DNA of 35,559 nucleotides, taken from assembly GCA_025966135.1 (NCBI GenBank), contig JAOPVP010000002.1, forward strand, positions 1 through 35,559, written 5' to 3'. The notes beneath the pieces were generated by a model, which had not been told where the DNA came from, searched no databases, and worked only from the letters and a program-made list of their open reading frames with translations. Each line of letters begins with the position of its first letter. Position 1 is the first letter of the stretch. Shown in pieces: positions 22,927 to 30,792 of the stretch. The position numbers and the translations under genes are program-made. This DNA comes from Frankiales bacterium. Lineage in GTDB: Bacteria; Actinomycetota; Actinomycetes; Mycobacteriales; SCTD01.

Positions 22927-23547
22927 TCAGACGGTCTCGGGTACTCGCAGGTGCGCGAGCACCAGGTCGAACTCGCCCACCTCCAGGACCTCGACGCCCT
23001 GCTCCTGGACCAGCTTCCCGCGCAGAGCGGTCGCCGCGTCACGGCTGCGTTCCAGCGAGGCGCGGCTGTCGTAGGTCGTCGAGACCACCGCACGGCCCTG
23101 GTCGCGGTCGACGAAGAGGCTGGCGCTGCGGATCCCCGGGAGTCCTTCGATCGCCGGCAGGGACTGGGTGCGAAACGCCTCGACCGCGCGTTGGATCCGG
23201 TCACTGTCCGCACGGAGCCAGCTCACGCGGACGCACGCTCCCTCACCGGCTTCTTCAACCCGGTGCAGCACCGCGATCTCCCACACGTTGACTTCCGGTT
23301 TGCCTGCGAACACCTGCCCGGCTCGCTCACGGAGGGGGCGCGCTGCCGCGTCGCTGGCGCGCATGGCTTCCTCATCACGCCATGCCGTGGTCGTGATGCT
23401 GCGGCCCGACGTCCGATCGACAATCATCGACAGGCCGACGCAGCCGTCCATCCCGCTCAGCGTGGGCATGACATCGTCGCGGACGTAAGCGATCCCCTCA
23501 TCGAGACGGTTGGGATCTGCCTGGATCGTGGTGGACCGTGCGTACAT
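22927..23547 (-). CDS. two-domain antibiotic biosynthesis monooxygenase (ABM)-like protein
   Basis: 206 residues that look like a tandem duplication of the dimeric alpha/beta-barrel ABM fold. The first unit spans about 1-95 (DEGIAYVRDDVMPTLSGMDGCVGLSMIVD, cited by its ends DEGIAY and LSMIVD; then TTTAWRDEEAMRASDAAA). The second spans about 100-206 (IEGLPGIRSASLFVDRD, then VVSTTYDSRASLERSRDAA). Two fused units would make an internal pseudo-dimer. Such proteins oxidise aromatic polyketides, degrade haem or have unknown roles. ATG 23547 has a GGTGGG-like site nearby. No neighbour indicates a substrate. Confidence 0.65.
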   Translation of the reverse strand: MYARSTTIQADPNRLDEGIAYVRDDVMPTLSGMDGCVGLSMIVDRTSGRSITTTAWRDEEAMRASDAAARPLRERAGQVFAGKPEVNVWEIAVLHRVEEAGEGACVRVSWLRADSDRIQRAVEAFRTQSLPAIEGLPGIRSASLFVDRDQGRAVVSTTYDSRASLERSRDAATALRGKLVQEQGVEVLEVGEFDLVLAHLRVPETV

Positions 23548-23575
23548 GTCCCACCAACCTTCACTGGCTTGTGGC

Positions 23576-23592
23576 GACGCCCCGGCGGCGTC
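23576..23592 (-). terminator. possible terminator after the CDP-alcohol phosphotransferase gene
   Basis: GACGCC (23576-23581) and GGCGTC (23587-23592) form a perfect 6-bp stem with a 5-nt loop, in the 94-bp gap between two minus-strand genes. A T-rich tail is lacking. Confidence 0.3.
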
Positions 23593-23641
23593 ACCGGCAA
23601 GCGTTGACACTGCTCCTGATCGAGTTCCCGGGCAACCCTCA

Positions 23642-24274
23642 TCAGCTGTCGACCGAACCCGCCAGCTGACGACGGATGCCCAGGACCAGCTGCACCAGAC
23701 CGACGGTGGTGAACGCCGTCAGCACCCACAAGCCCGCCTCCCCCTGCCCGAGCGCGAGCGCGAAGGCCGTCACCAGCACCCTGGTCGGCCGCTCCGCCAC
23801 CGTCACGGCCCCCACCTCTCCCGCGCCGGCATTGCCGGCCCGGGCCCGGACGTACTCCAGCAGGAAGATTCCGAACCCGCAGGCCGCAGCGAGCCCCACC
23901 GGGCCGCCGATCTGCACCATGACCATCACGAACAGCAGGTCGCAGCAGCGGTCGACGGCGCTGTCGAGCACGTACCCCCACCGCGAGGCGCGGTCCTGAA
24001 GTACGGCCACGCAGCCGTCAAGGCCGTCGAGCACAGCGCTCAGCAGCACGAGCAGGACGCCGGCCCAGAGCGGGGTCACCAGTACCCCGGCGGCCGCGAG
24101 CAGCGACAACCCGGTGAGCACGTGCGGGTGGATGCCTGTGTCGGCCAGCGGCCGGGCCAGCGCGTAGACGAACGCCAGCCAACGGCGCAGGAACGGGTTG
24201 GCGGTGCGCGGGTCGAAGCCGCCGTGCAACGCCTGCCAACGGTCGAGCCAGCCGTCCCTGTCGGACAGGGTCAC
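23642..24274 (-). CDS. CDP-alcohol phosphatidyltransferase family membrane protein
   Basis: 210 residues with about six hydrophobic helices (for example LTGLSLLAAAGVLVTPLWAGVLLVLL, cited by its ends LTGLSL and LLVLL; VMVMVQIGGPVGLAAACG; VLVTAFALALG). The family motif DGx2ARx8Gx3Dx3D appears as DGCVA-V-(8)-GYVLDSAVD near residues 84-107: the metal-binding aspartates are kept but the usual Arg of AR is Val. These enzymes join CDP-activated lipids to an alcohol; the altered motif makes the substrate uncertain. GTG 24274 overlaps the SRPBCC stop (GTGA), so the two are co-expressed. Confidence 0.75.
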   Translation of the reverse strand: MTLSDRDGWLDRWQALHGGFDPRTANPFLRRWLAFVYALARPLADTGIHPHVLTGLSLLAAAGVLVTPLWAGVLLVLLSAVLDGLDGCVAVLQDRASRWGYVLDSAVDRCCDLLFVMVMVQIGGPVGLAAACGFGIFLLEYVRARAGNAGAGEVGAVTVAERPTRVLVTAFALALGQGEAGLWVLTAFTTVGLVQLVLGIRRQLAGSVDS

Positions 24275-24720
24275 GCCACCGTCTTCGCCGTACGACGGGC
24301 TTGACGGGCGAGGCTGTGGGTTCGGGCGGCGAGGACGCGGGCGTTGAGACCGTTCGCAAGCCAGAGCACCGGGGCGACCGGTCCGGCGAACAGTCCGTCC
24401 ACCACCATCGAGACCGCGATGTCCGTACCGCCCTTGGTGGTGGGGGTGAGCACGAACGTCAGCTCCTCGGTGATCCCCGGGGCGGTCCGGATCCGCATCA
24501 CCAGCCGCTGCTCGGGATCCACCTCGAGCACGTCGAGTGGGATCCCGAGCTTGGTCCAGCGGGAGATGCCGACCAGGTGCTGACCGACCGCGGCCGGCCT
24601 GTCGGTGCCCCTGACCTTGGTGAGGAACACGTCGAACCGCGGCCACTGCGTCGGGGTGCCGAGCAGCGCCCAGACCTGCGCGGGAGAAGCGGTGGTGCGC
24701 ACCCGGTGGGCCAGCTTCAT
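24271..24720 (-). CDS. SRPBCC (START-like) lipid/ligand-binding protein
   Basis: 149 residues with the SRPBCC helix-grip pattern: an N-terminal VRTTASPAQVWALLGTPTQWPRFD strand-helix (cited by parts VRTTASPAQVW and WPRFD), a middle TEELTFVLTPTTKGGTDIAV run of strands (TEELTFVLT, TDIAV) and a long C-terminal helix from VLWLANGLNARVLAARTHSL. This fold holds hydrophobic ligands. Paired with a membrane CDP-alcohol transferase, it could present or sense a lipid. It is likely leaderless from TACCGT at 24727-24732. Confidence 0.75.
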   Translation of the reverse strand: MKLAHRVRTTASPAQVWALLGTPTQWPRFDVFLTKVRGTDRPAAVGQHLVGISRWTKLGIPLDVLEVDPEQRLVMRIRTAPGITEELTFVLTPTTKGGTDIAVSMVVDGLFAGPVAPVLWLANGLNARVLAARTHSLARQARRTAKTVA

Positions 24721-24726
24721 GGCTGC

Positions 24727-24732
24727 ACGGTA
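24727..24732 (-). promoter_or_regulatory. -10 box of a leaderless SRPBCC gene promoter
   Basis: Minus-strand TACCGT is followed by GCAGCC and ATG 24720, a 6-nt gap with no Shine-Dalgarno sequence. Confidence 0.45.
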
Positions 24733-24742
24733 GGACGACGGG

Positions 24743-25470
24743 TCAGCGCAGGGCCCATCGGACCGTTACCGACACGCTGACCTGACTGCTGCCGGGGTCG
24801 ATCGGGACGGCGGAACCGGCGGGCCCCGCGGCAAAGCCCTTGGCCCGCGACAGGTCCTGCGGCGCCGAGGTCGACTCGGTGACGAGCTGTACCTCGCCGA
24901 GCTGGCGTCCGGAGAGCCCGGCGTAGCGCAGGGCCTTGTCCTTAGCCTGGGCGTAGGCGGCGTCGCGGGCCTTGCCGAGCAAGGCGACGTTGTCCTCCAG
25001 GGCGAAGCTGACGCCCTGCAACGTCGCCGAGTTGCCTCCGGCGAGGACCGCGTTGCTGATGGTCTTGCCCGCCTTCTTGAGGTCACGCAGCTTGGCCGTG
25101 AGCGTCTCGCTGACGGAGTAGCCGTCGCGGCGGCCCTTGTTGTCGTACGCGGGGTAGACGCTCACGTCGGAGGTCTGCAGGTCCGGAGCCGCGACCCCCC
25201 CTTCTTCAGCGCCGCCCGGATCCGGTTCTGCAGGGTGTTGGCGTCCTGGAGGGCAGTGCTGAGCTCTGACCGGTGGACGGAGACGCCCAGCGTGGCCCTC
25301 AGCACGTCGGGCGTGCCCGTCACTTTGCCCAGGCCGTCGACGACGACGCCATTCGTGGATGAAGGGGTGTCAGCCGCGACCGCGGCCTTCGTGAGGTGGC
25401 CGCCGCCGACGACGAAGGCGCCGACCACAGCGGCGACGACCAGGGGGGCGGCAAGGACGCTGCGGTTCAC
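24743..25470 (-). pseudogene. SIMPL-domain (DUF541) secreted protein, interrupted by a frameshift
   Basis: Two adjoining frames together make one SIMPL-domain protein of about 242 residues. The N-terminal part starts at GTG 25470 (GGAGG 7 nt upstream), has a signal/anchor segment (VLAAPLVVAAVVGAFVVGGG) and the family VDGLGKVTGTPDVLRATLGV. It runs out of frame at a G7 tract (C7 at 25195-25201 on the plus strand). The remainder, from VSVYPAYDNKGRRDGY to SVSVTVRWALR, lies in another frame. One extra G would join them as GGVAAPDLQTSDVSVY, which is the natural sequence. It may be an assembly error, a real inactivation or slippage-controlled. DUF541 proteins are envelope-associated with unclear function. 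Confidence 0.75.
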
Positions 25471-25527
25471 GGTGTGCCTCCACAAATGGGTGATGTGGAG
25501 ATGGGACGCACCCCGTGGCTCGCAGGT

Positions 25528-26415
25528 TCAGGACGTGGCGGAGAGTCCGAGTCGGGACCAGATCTCACGGGTCGCGGTCGAGCGGTTGAGGGTGATGAAG
25601 TGCAGGCCCGGCGCGCCCTCGGACAACAGCCGGTCCGACAGCTCGGTGGCCACCTCGACGCCGATCTCCCGGACGGCGAGCGGGTCGTCAGCCACCTGGT
25701 GCAGCCGCTCCGCCAGCGGCTTGGGGAAGTCCGCGCCGGACAGGATCGCGAAGCGCTCGATCTGCGCGACGTTCGTCACCGGCATGATCCCGGGGATGAT
25801 CGGGACGTCGCAGCCGGCAGCGGCCACGCGGTCGCGTAGCCGCAGGTAGTCCTCGGCGCGGAAGAACATCTGGGTGATCGCGAAATCAGCGCCCGCGCGG
25901 CACTTGCGCACGAAGAAGTCCACGTCGAAGTCGAGGTCCGGGGACCTCGGGTGCTTCTCCGGGAAGGCCGCCACACCGACGCAGAAGTCGCCGCTGCCCT
26001 TGACGAGCGCCACGAGCTCGGCGGCATAGGCGAAGCCCTCGGGGTGCTGCACCCAATCGGCCTGCGGGTCGCCGGGCGGGTCACCCCGCAGCGCCAGCAC
26101 GTTGCGGACCCCAGCCGCGGCGTACTGACCGATGATGTGCCGCAGCTCGGCCGCCGAGTGGTTGACCGCCGTGAGGTGACCGAGCGGGGTGAGGGTCGTC
26201 TCGGTGGCGATCCGCTCGGTCATCGCGACCGTGGTGGCCCTTGTGGAGCCACCGGCCCCGTAGGTCACAGACACGAAGTGCGGCTGCAGCGACTCAAGCT
26301 CGCGGATGGCCTGCCACAGCTGCCGCTCCCCCTCGGGCGTCTTCGCCGGGAAGAACTCGAAGGAGAACAAGCGGTCACCGGTGGCGAGCATCTCCGAGAT
26401 CGTGGGGCTCGACAT
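25528..26415 (-). CDS. metF: methylenetetrahydrofolate reductase
   Basis: 295 residues, the standard bacterial MetF size. The FAD enzyme reduces 5,10-methylene-THF to 5-methyl-THF for methionine synthesis. Clear family sequence: [15 protein letters not shown] (catalytic Glu in FEFFP, about 19-23), [43 protein letters not shown] and [11 protein letters not shown] 26415 sits 7 nt after a TAACCT -10 box, suggesting a leaderless message. It is flanked by two SIMPL-domain genes on the same strand. Confidence 0.96.
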   Translation of the reverse strand: MSSPTISEMLATGDRLFSFEFFPAKTPEGERQLWQAIRELESLQPHFVSVTYGAGGSTRATTVAMTERIATETTLTPLGHLTAVNHSAAELRHIIGQYAAAGVRNVLALRGDPPGDPQADWVQHPEGFAYAAELVALVKGSGDFCVGVAAFPEKHPRSPDLDFDVDFFVRKCRAGADFAITQMFFRAEDYLRLRDRVAAAGCDVPIIPGIMPVTNVAQIERFAILSGADFPKPLAERLHQVADDPLAVREIGVEVATELSDRLLSEGAPGLHFITLNRSTATREIWSRLGLSATS

Positions 26416-26422
26416 GGCCCGG

Positions 26423-26428
26423 AGGTTA
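26423..26428 (-). promoter_or_regulatory. -10 box of a leaderless metF promoter
   Basis: Minus-strand TAACCT precedes ATG 26415 by 7 nt. The box overlaps the stop codon of the upstream SIMPL-domain gene. Confidence 0.45.
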
Positions 26429-27037
26429 GTCGGCGGCCAGCTCCCATGTCGTCATGAGCGACGCGACCACGTCCTGCGGTCCTTCCGCAACAGCGAAGGA
26501 CGCGGCCATCACGACGTCACCCGACGCCCTTCCGGGCAGCTCGGGGAGCCCCCGGGCGGCTCCCTCCGAGAGGTGCACCAGAGCTCCGAGCCGGGCGCCC
26601 GCCAACCCGGCGTAGTGCTCGGCGGAGCGCCGAGCCTCGCTGAAGGCCTGCTGGCGAGCCTGCTCCCTGGCGGGGGACGGGTCGGTCACCAGGGGCTGGA
26701 GCCTCTGCAGCCGTGCTGCGTCGCCACCGGCCTCCAGAGCGGCGGTGACGACCTCGCCGGCCGAGCCGAGGTCAGGAAGGCGAGCGGTCACGGTGGAGAT
26801 GGCCTGAGGTCGGCCGGCTCGTTGGCGCTCGTGGTCCCAGCCGGGCTGTACGGACAGGCCCCCCGCGGAGGCTGGGACACCGAGCGCGGCGATCACCGCC
26901 TCCTGGGCCGCGCCGCAGGCACGAAGCGCGTCGGCAGGGGTGGAGCCCTCCACCTCGATGCCCAGCACCACGGAGACGGCGTCGGGGACCGCTGTCGCCG
27001 TACCGGTTCCGACGGTCGTCACGGTTCGCAGGCTCAT
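26426..27037 (-). CDS. SIMPL-domain (DUF541) protein
   Basis: 203 residues. Family sequence is seen at [24 protein letters not shown] (cited by ends TVGTGTATA and LGIEVEG), [15 protein letters not shown] and the C-terminal [21 protein letters not shown]. Unlike the neighbour at 24743-25470 it has no signal peptide, so it may act in the cytoplasm. The gene is intact. ATG 27037 lies 6 nt after TAGTCT, a -10 box overlapping that of the divergent crtE. Confidence 0.8.
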   Translation of the reverse strand: MSLRTVTTVGTGTATAVPDAVSVVLGIEVEGSTPADALRACGAAQEAVIAALGVPASAGGLSVQPGWDHERQRAGRPQAISTVTARLPDLGSAGEVVTAALEAGGDAARLQRLQPLVTDPSPAREQARQQAFSEARRSAEHYAGLAGARLGALVHLSEGAARGLPELPGRASGDVVMAASFAVAEGPQDVVASLMTTWELAAD

Positions 27038-27043
27038 GTTCGA

Positions 27044-27053
27044 AGACTAGGCT
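27044..27053. promoter_or_regulatory. overlapping divergent -10 boxes of the SIMPL gene and crtE
   Basis: The 10-bp stretch AGACTAGGCT holds TAGTCT on the minus strand (27049-27044, 6 nt before ATG 27037) and TAGGCT on the plus strand (27048-27053, 8 nt before ATG 27062). The boxes share two bases, so polymerase can occupy only one direction at a time. The whole intergenic region is 24 bp. Confidence 0.55.
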
Positions 27054-27061
27054 CCGGCCTC

Positions 27062-28114
27062 ATGGGTGTCCTGGACCGCGACGACCTCCGCGCGCGGGTC
27101 CAGAAGGCGCTCGACGGCTTCCTCGCCGACCACCAGCCGCGGCTGCAGGCCATGGGCGAGGAGCTGCAACCGATGACCGAGGCGGTCGCGGAGTTCCTCT
27201 CCGGAGGCAAGCGGCTGCGACCCGGTTTCTGCTTCTGGGGGTACCGCGGCGCCGGTGGGCCCGACAGCGACGAGCTGGTCGTCGCGGCCGCGTCCCTCGA
27301 GCTGTTCCAGGCCTGCGCGATCATCCACGACGACGTCATGGATGGCAGCGACACCCGTCGGGGCAGGCCCGCCGTGCACCGCCGCTTCGCTGCCCTTCAT
27401 GCGGATCAGGGCTGGAACGGCACGGCGGCCACCTTTGGCGCAGGCGCGGCCATCCTGCTCGGCGACCTGTGCCTGGCGTGGTCCGACGAGATGCTCGTCA
27501 GCAGTGGGCTGCTCACCTCCGCGGCCCGCCGGGTCTTCGACGACATGCGCGCCGAGCTCATGGCCGGGCAGTACCTCGACCTGCTCGAGCAGGTGCGCGG
27601 CGACGGCACCGTGGAGTCGGCGCTGCGGGTCGCCCGCTTCAAGTCCGCGAAGTACACGATCGTCGAGCCCCTGCACCTCGGCGCGACCATGGCCGGCGCC
27701 CCTGCCGAGGTCCTGGCTGCCTACTCCGCCTATGGCATGCCGCTCGGAGAGGCGTTCCAGCTCCGCGACGACGTCCTCGGCGTCTTCGGTGACCCCGACG
27801 TGACCGGCAAGCCCGCTGGGGACGACCTCCGCGAGGGCAAGCGCACCGCCCTCGTGGCCCTTGCTCTCGAGGGCGCCACTCCCGCACAAGCAGACCTGGT
27901 ACGACGTCACCTCGGCGATCCCGCACTCGACGCCGCCGCAGTCGCGACGCTGCGACAGGTGCTCGTCGACACCGGTGCGGTGGCCCGGGTCGAGGAGCTC
28001 ATCACGGCGCGCACAACTGAGGCCCTCGCCGCCCTCGAGCCGGCTCCGGTGACCCCCGAAGCGGTCGAGGTGCTCCGCGAGCTCGCCGTCGCCGCGACCA
28101 CCCGTTCGCTCTGA
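27062..28114 (+). CDS. crtE: geranylgeranyl diphosphate synthase
   Basis: 350 residues of the trans-isoprenyl diphosphate synthase family. The first Asp-rich motif is in IHDDVMDGSDTRRG (about 94-107), preceded by SGGKRLRPGF; the second is QLRDDVLGVFGDP, with GKPAGDDLREGKRT following. It supplies GGPP for phytoene synthase, though gene order (metF-idsA2-mptA-Rv2175c in mycobacteria) suggests it descends from the idsA2-type housekeeping synthase and may serve other prenyl needs too. ATG 27062 is likely near-leaderless. Chain length C20 is inferred from the crt genes. Confidence 0.9.
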   Translation: MGVLDRDDLRARVQKALDGFLADHQPRLQAMGEELQPMTEAVAEFLSGGKRLRPGFCFWGYRGAGGPDSDELVVAAASLELFQACAIIHDDVMDGSDTRRGRPAVHRRFAALHADQGWNGTAATFGAGAAILLGDLCLAWSDEMLVSSGLLTSAARRVFDDMRAELMAGQYLDLLEQVRGDGTVESALRVARFKSAKYTIVEPLHLGATMAGAPAEVLAAYSAYGMPLGEAFQLRDDVLGVFGDPDVTGKPAGDDLREGKRTALVALALEGATPAQADLVRRHLGDPALDAAAVATLRQVLVDTGAVARVEELITARTTEALAALEPAPVTPEAVEVLRELAVAATTRSL

Positions 28115-28119
28115 CCGCG

Positions 28120-28181
28120 CCGATCATGGGGTTTGTGCTCGCACGCTGAGCGTGGGAACCGGGCAGGAACACCATGATCGG
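28120..28181. repeat. nested inverted repeat between crtE and map
   Basis: CCGATCATGG (28120-28129) and its exact complement CCATGATCGG (28172-28181) enclose 42 nt that contain a second palindrome, CACGCT-G-AGCGTG (28142-28154). The element fills most of the 105-bp gap and starts 5 nt past the crtE stop. It may be a terminator, a protein-binding site or a copy of a small dispersed repeat. It has no T tract. Confidence 0.6.
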
Positions 28182-28219
28182 CGGGAAGACAGTCACCGCC
28201 GCCGTAGGCTGGAGGGACC

Positions 28220-29218
28220 ATGACTGCTCCGACGCTGGCCGCCAACGACCCCTGCCACTGCGGGAGCGGGCGCAAGTACAAGCGCTGCCACCGCCTCCCC
28301 GACCTCGACCCCGCGCGCGCTGCCGCCGAGCAGACCGCCCGCGACGAGGCCGCCCGCCGCGCAGAGTTGTACGTCAAGCCCGGCAAGCTCAGTCCCCGCC
28401 GCGAGGTGCCCGAGCACATCGCGAGACCGCCGTACGCCCATGATCCCAAGGGTCGACCCGGCGTCCGGGAGAGCAGTGCTCCGAAGGATGCGGAGACGCT
28501 CGCGAAGATGCGCACCGCCGGCAAGGCCGCAGCCGAGGTCCTGCAGATCGTGGGGGCCGCCATCAGGCCCGGCATCACCACCGACGAGCTCGACGCGATC
28601 GCGCACGAGGAGTGCATCAAGCGCGGCGGCTACCCCAGCCCGCTGGGCTACCACGGCTTCCCGAAGTCGCTGTGCACGTCGGTGAACGAGGTCATCTGCC
28701 ACGGCATCCCGGACTCGACCGTCCTCAAGGACGGCGACATCGTCAACCTCGACGTGACGATCTACCTCGATGGCGTGCACGGCGACACCAACGCCACGTT
28801 CTTCGTCGGAGAGGTCGACGAGGACAGCCGGAAACTGGTGGCCGTCACGAAGGAGTGCCTCGAGCGCGGGATCGCCGCGGTCAAGCCCGGCGCCCGGGTC
28901 CGCGATATCGGCAAGGCCATCCAGGAGCACGCTGAGGGCCACGGCTACGGGGTCGTGCGGGCGTTCGTGGGCCATGGGATCGGGCGGGCATTCCACAGCG
29001 AGCCGCAGGTCTACCACTACGACAACCCGACGGCCCGCCAGGAGCTGGTCCCCGGGATGACGTTCACCATCGAGCCGATGATCACCGTCGGCGACTGGCA
29101 CCACGAGATGTGGGACGACGGCTGGACGGCGGTCACCGTCGACCGGAGCCGCACCGCGCAGTTCGAGCACACCTTGGTCGTCACCGAGTCCGGCGCCGAG
29201 ATCCTCACCCAGGTCTGA
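28220..29218 (+). CDS. map: type I methionine aminopeptidase with N-terminal SEC-C motif
   Basis: 332 residues. A zinc-binding SEC-C motif NDPCHCGSGRKYKRCH sits at about 9-24, then a linker, and the aminopeptidase domain from about 95. It removes the initiator Met from new proteins. Metal ligands are visible in NLDVTIYLDGVHGDTNATF (two Asp), GHGIGRAFH (His), TIEPMI (Glu) and the last QFEHT (Glu), with the substrate His in GYHGFP. The N-terminal extension is known from mycobacterial MapA-type enzymes and may contact the ribosome. GGAGGG 4-9 nt before ATG 28220 is a strong ribosome site; TAGGCT just upstream can be its -10. Confidence 0.94.
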   Translation: MTAPTLAANDPCHCGSGRKYKRCHRLPDLDPARAAAEQTARDEAARRAELYVKPGKLSPRREVPEHIARPPYAHDPKGRPGVRESSAPKDAETLAKMRTAGKAAAEVLQIVGAAIRPGITTDELDAIAHEECIKRGGYPSPLGYHGFPKSLCTSVNEVICHGIPDSTVLKDGDIVNLDVTIYLDGVHGDTNATFFVGEVDEDSRKLVAVTKECLERGIAAVKPGARVRDIGKAIQEHAEGHGYGVVRAFVGHGIGRAFHSEPQVYHYDNPTARQELVPGMTFTIEPMITVGDWHHEMWDDGWTAVTVDRSRTAQFEHTLVVTESGAEILTQV

Positions 29219-29248
29219 CAGCACTTCCCGCCCGGGTCACGCCGGCCT

Positions 29249-29274
29249 GAGGGCATGGTCGCCCTCGCTAGGCT
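29249..29274 (+). promoter_or_regulatory. crtI promoter with an operator-like palindrome
   Basis: TAGGCT at 29269-29274 lies 6 nt before the crtI GTG, the leaderless geometry. GAGGGC (29249-29254) and GCCCTC (29261-29266) form a perfect palindrome with a 6-nt centre exactly in the -35/-10 spacer. A repressor bound there would block the whole crtI-mptA-crtB operon. The binding protein is unknown. Confidence 0.5.
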
Positions 29275-29280
29275 CAGCAG

Positions 29281-30792
29281 GTGCGCACCGTCCCCTCCCC
29301 GACCGACCGAGTGGTCGTCGTGGGCGCGGGACTGGCGGGCCTGAGCGCCGCCCTGCGCCTGGTCGGCGCCGGCCGCGAGGTGACCGTGATCGAGCGCGAG
29401 CACGTCCCCGGCGGCCGCGCCGGGATCCTCGAGCTCGGCGGCTACCGGTTCGACACCGGGCCGACGGTCTTGACGATGCCGGACCTCATCGCCGACGCCC
29501 TCGACTGCGTCGGCGAGCGGACGGAGGACTGGCTCGAGCTCGAGCCCGTGAGCCCGCTGTACCGCGCCTTCTACCCCGACGGCTCGACGCTGGACGTCAA
29601 GGCCGACCGGGGCGAGATGGCCGAGGAGGTCCGGCGCGTCTGCGGACCGGCCGAGGCGCACGGCTACCTGCGCTACGTCGAGTTCGTCTCCCGGCTGTAC
29701 CGGTACGAGATGAAGGACTTCATCGACCGCAACGTCGACTCGCCCGCCGGCCTGCTGACCCCCAACCTGGCCCGCCTCGCCGCCGTCGGCGCCTTCCGCC
29801 GCCTGGCACCGAAGGTCAACAGCTACCTGCACGACCCCCGGACGCAGCGAGCCCTGTCCTTCCAGTCGATGTACGCCGGCCTCTCGCCCTACAACGCGCT
29901 CGCCCTCTACGCGGTCATCGCCTACATGGACTCCGTCGCGGGCGTGTTCTTCCCCAAGGGCGGCATGCACGCGGTCCCCCAGGCGCTCGCCAGTGCCGCG
30001 GCCAAGCACGGAGTCGTCTTCCGGTACGGCGAGTCCGTCACCCGCGTGCTCGTCGAGCACGGCCGGGCTGTCGGGGTCGAGACCGCATCCGGGGAGCGGG
30101 TCGAGGCCGACGTCGTCGTCCTCAACCCCGACCTGCCGGTGGCCTACCGCGAGCTGCTCCCGCCGTCGGCGACGCCCGCGAAGGTGAAGCGGCTGCGGTA
30201 CTCCCCCAGCTGCTTCCTGATGCTCACCGGGTCCACCCAGGCCTACACGCGCACCGCCCACCACAACCTGCACTTCGGCCGCGCGTGGCGCGAGGTGTTC
30301 AGCGATCTCATCGACCGCGGCCGTCTCATGGCCGACCCCTCGGTCCTGGTCACGAACCCCACCCGCTCCGACCCGTCTCTGGCCCCTCCTGGAGGGCATA
30401 GCTACTACGTGCTGGTCCCGACCCCCAACCTTGACGCCGGCCTCGACTGGGAGGTGCTCGGCCCGCGCTACCGCGATGAGGTCGTCGCCCGGCTCGAGGG
30501 GCTGGGGTACGTCGGGTTCGGCGACGCCGTGGAGGTCGAGCACGTGACGACCCCAGCCGACTGGCAGCGACGGGGGATGGAGCGTGGCTCGCCGTTCGCC
30601 AGCGCCCACTCGTTCTTGCAGACCGGGCCGTTCCGCCCGTCCAACCTCGCGCCGCTGGTGGAGGGCGTCGTCTTCGCCGGCTCCGGTACCCAGCCGGGCG
30701 TCGGTGTACCGATGGTCCTGCTCAGCGGTCGCCTGGCGGCCGAGCGCATCCTTGGACCCGACCGCAGCTACCGGTCGCGAGCGGTCGCGTGA
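29281..30792 (+). CDS. crtI: phytoene desaturase
   Basis: 503 residues, the size of bacterial CrtI. It performs the four desaturations from phytoene to lycopene using FAD. Nucleotide site VVVVGAGLAGLSAALRLVGAG (11-31, one residue over quoted limit avoided by reading it as GAGLAGLSAALRL), then PGGRAGILELGGYRFDTGPT and LTMPDLI; the C-terminus carries VVFAGSGTQPGVGVPMVLLSG. YAVIAYMDSVAGVFFPKGGM is the conserved mid-region. GTG 29281 is probably leaderless. The stop overlaps the next start (GTGA). Confidence 0.94.
   Translation: MRTVPSPTDRVVVVGAGLAGLSAALRLVGAGREVTVIEREHVPGGRAGILELGGYRFDTGPTVLTMPDLIADALDCVGERTEDWLELEPVSPLYRAFYPDGSTLDVKADRGEMAEEVRRVCGPAEAHGYLRYVEFVSRLYRYEMKDFIDRNVDSPAGLLTPNLARLAAVGAFRRLAPKVNSYLHDPRTQRALSFQSMYAGLSPYNALALYAVIAYMDSVAGVFFPKGGMHAVPQALASAAAKHGVVFRYGESVTRVLVEHGRAVGVETASGERVEADVVVLNPDLPVAYRELLPPSATPAKVKRLRYSPSCFLMLTGSTQAYTRTAHHNLHFGRAWREVFSDLIDRGRLMADPSVLVTNPTRSDPSLAPPGGHSYYVLVPTPNLDAGLDWEVLGPRYRDEVVARLEGLGYVGFGDAVEVEHVTTPADWQRRGMERGSPFASAHSFLQTGPFRPSNLAPLVEGVVFAGSGTQPGVGVPMVLLSGRLAAERILGPDRSYRSRAVA

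Noticed and set aside
23604..23609. Perfect TTGACA on the plus strand
   Set aside because: No -10 box follows at 16-18 bp and no plus-strand gene starts downstream.
28120..28181. CRISPR or transposon end interpretation of the nested repeat
   Set aside because: Only one unit is present, with no spacers, transposase or target duplication.
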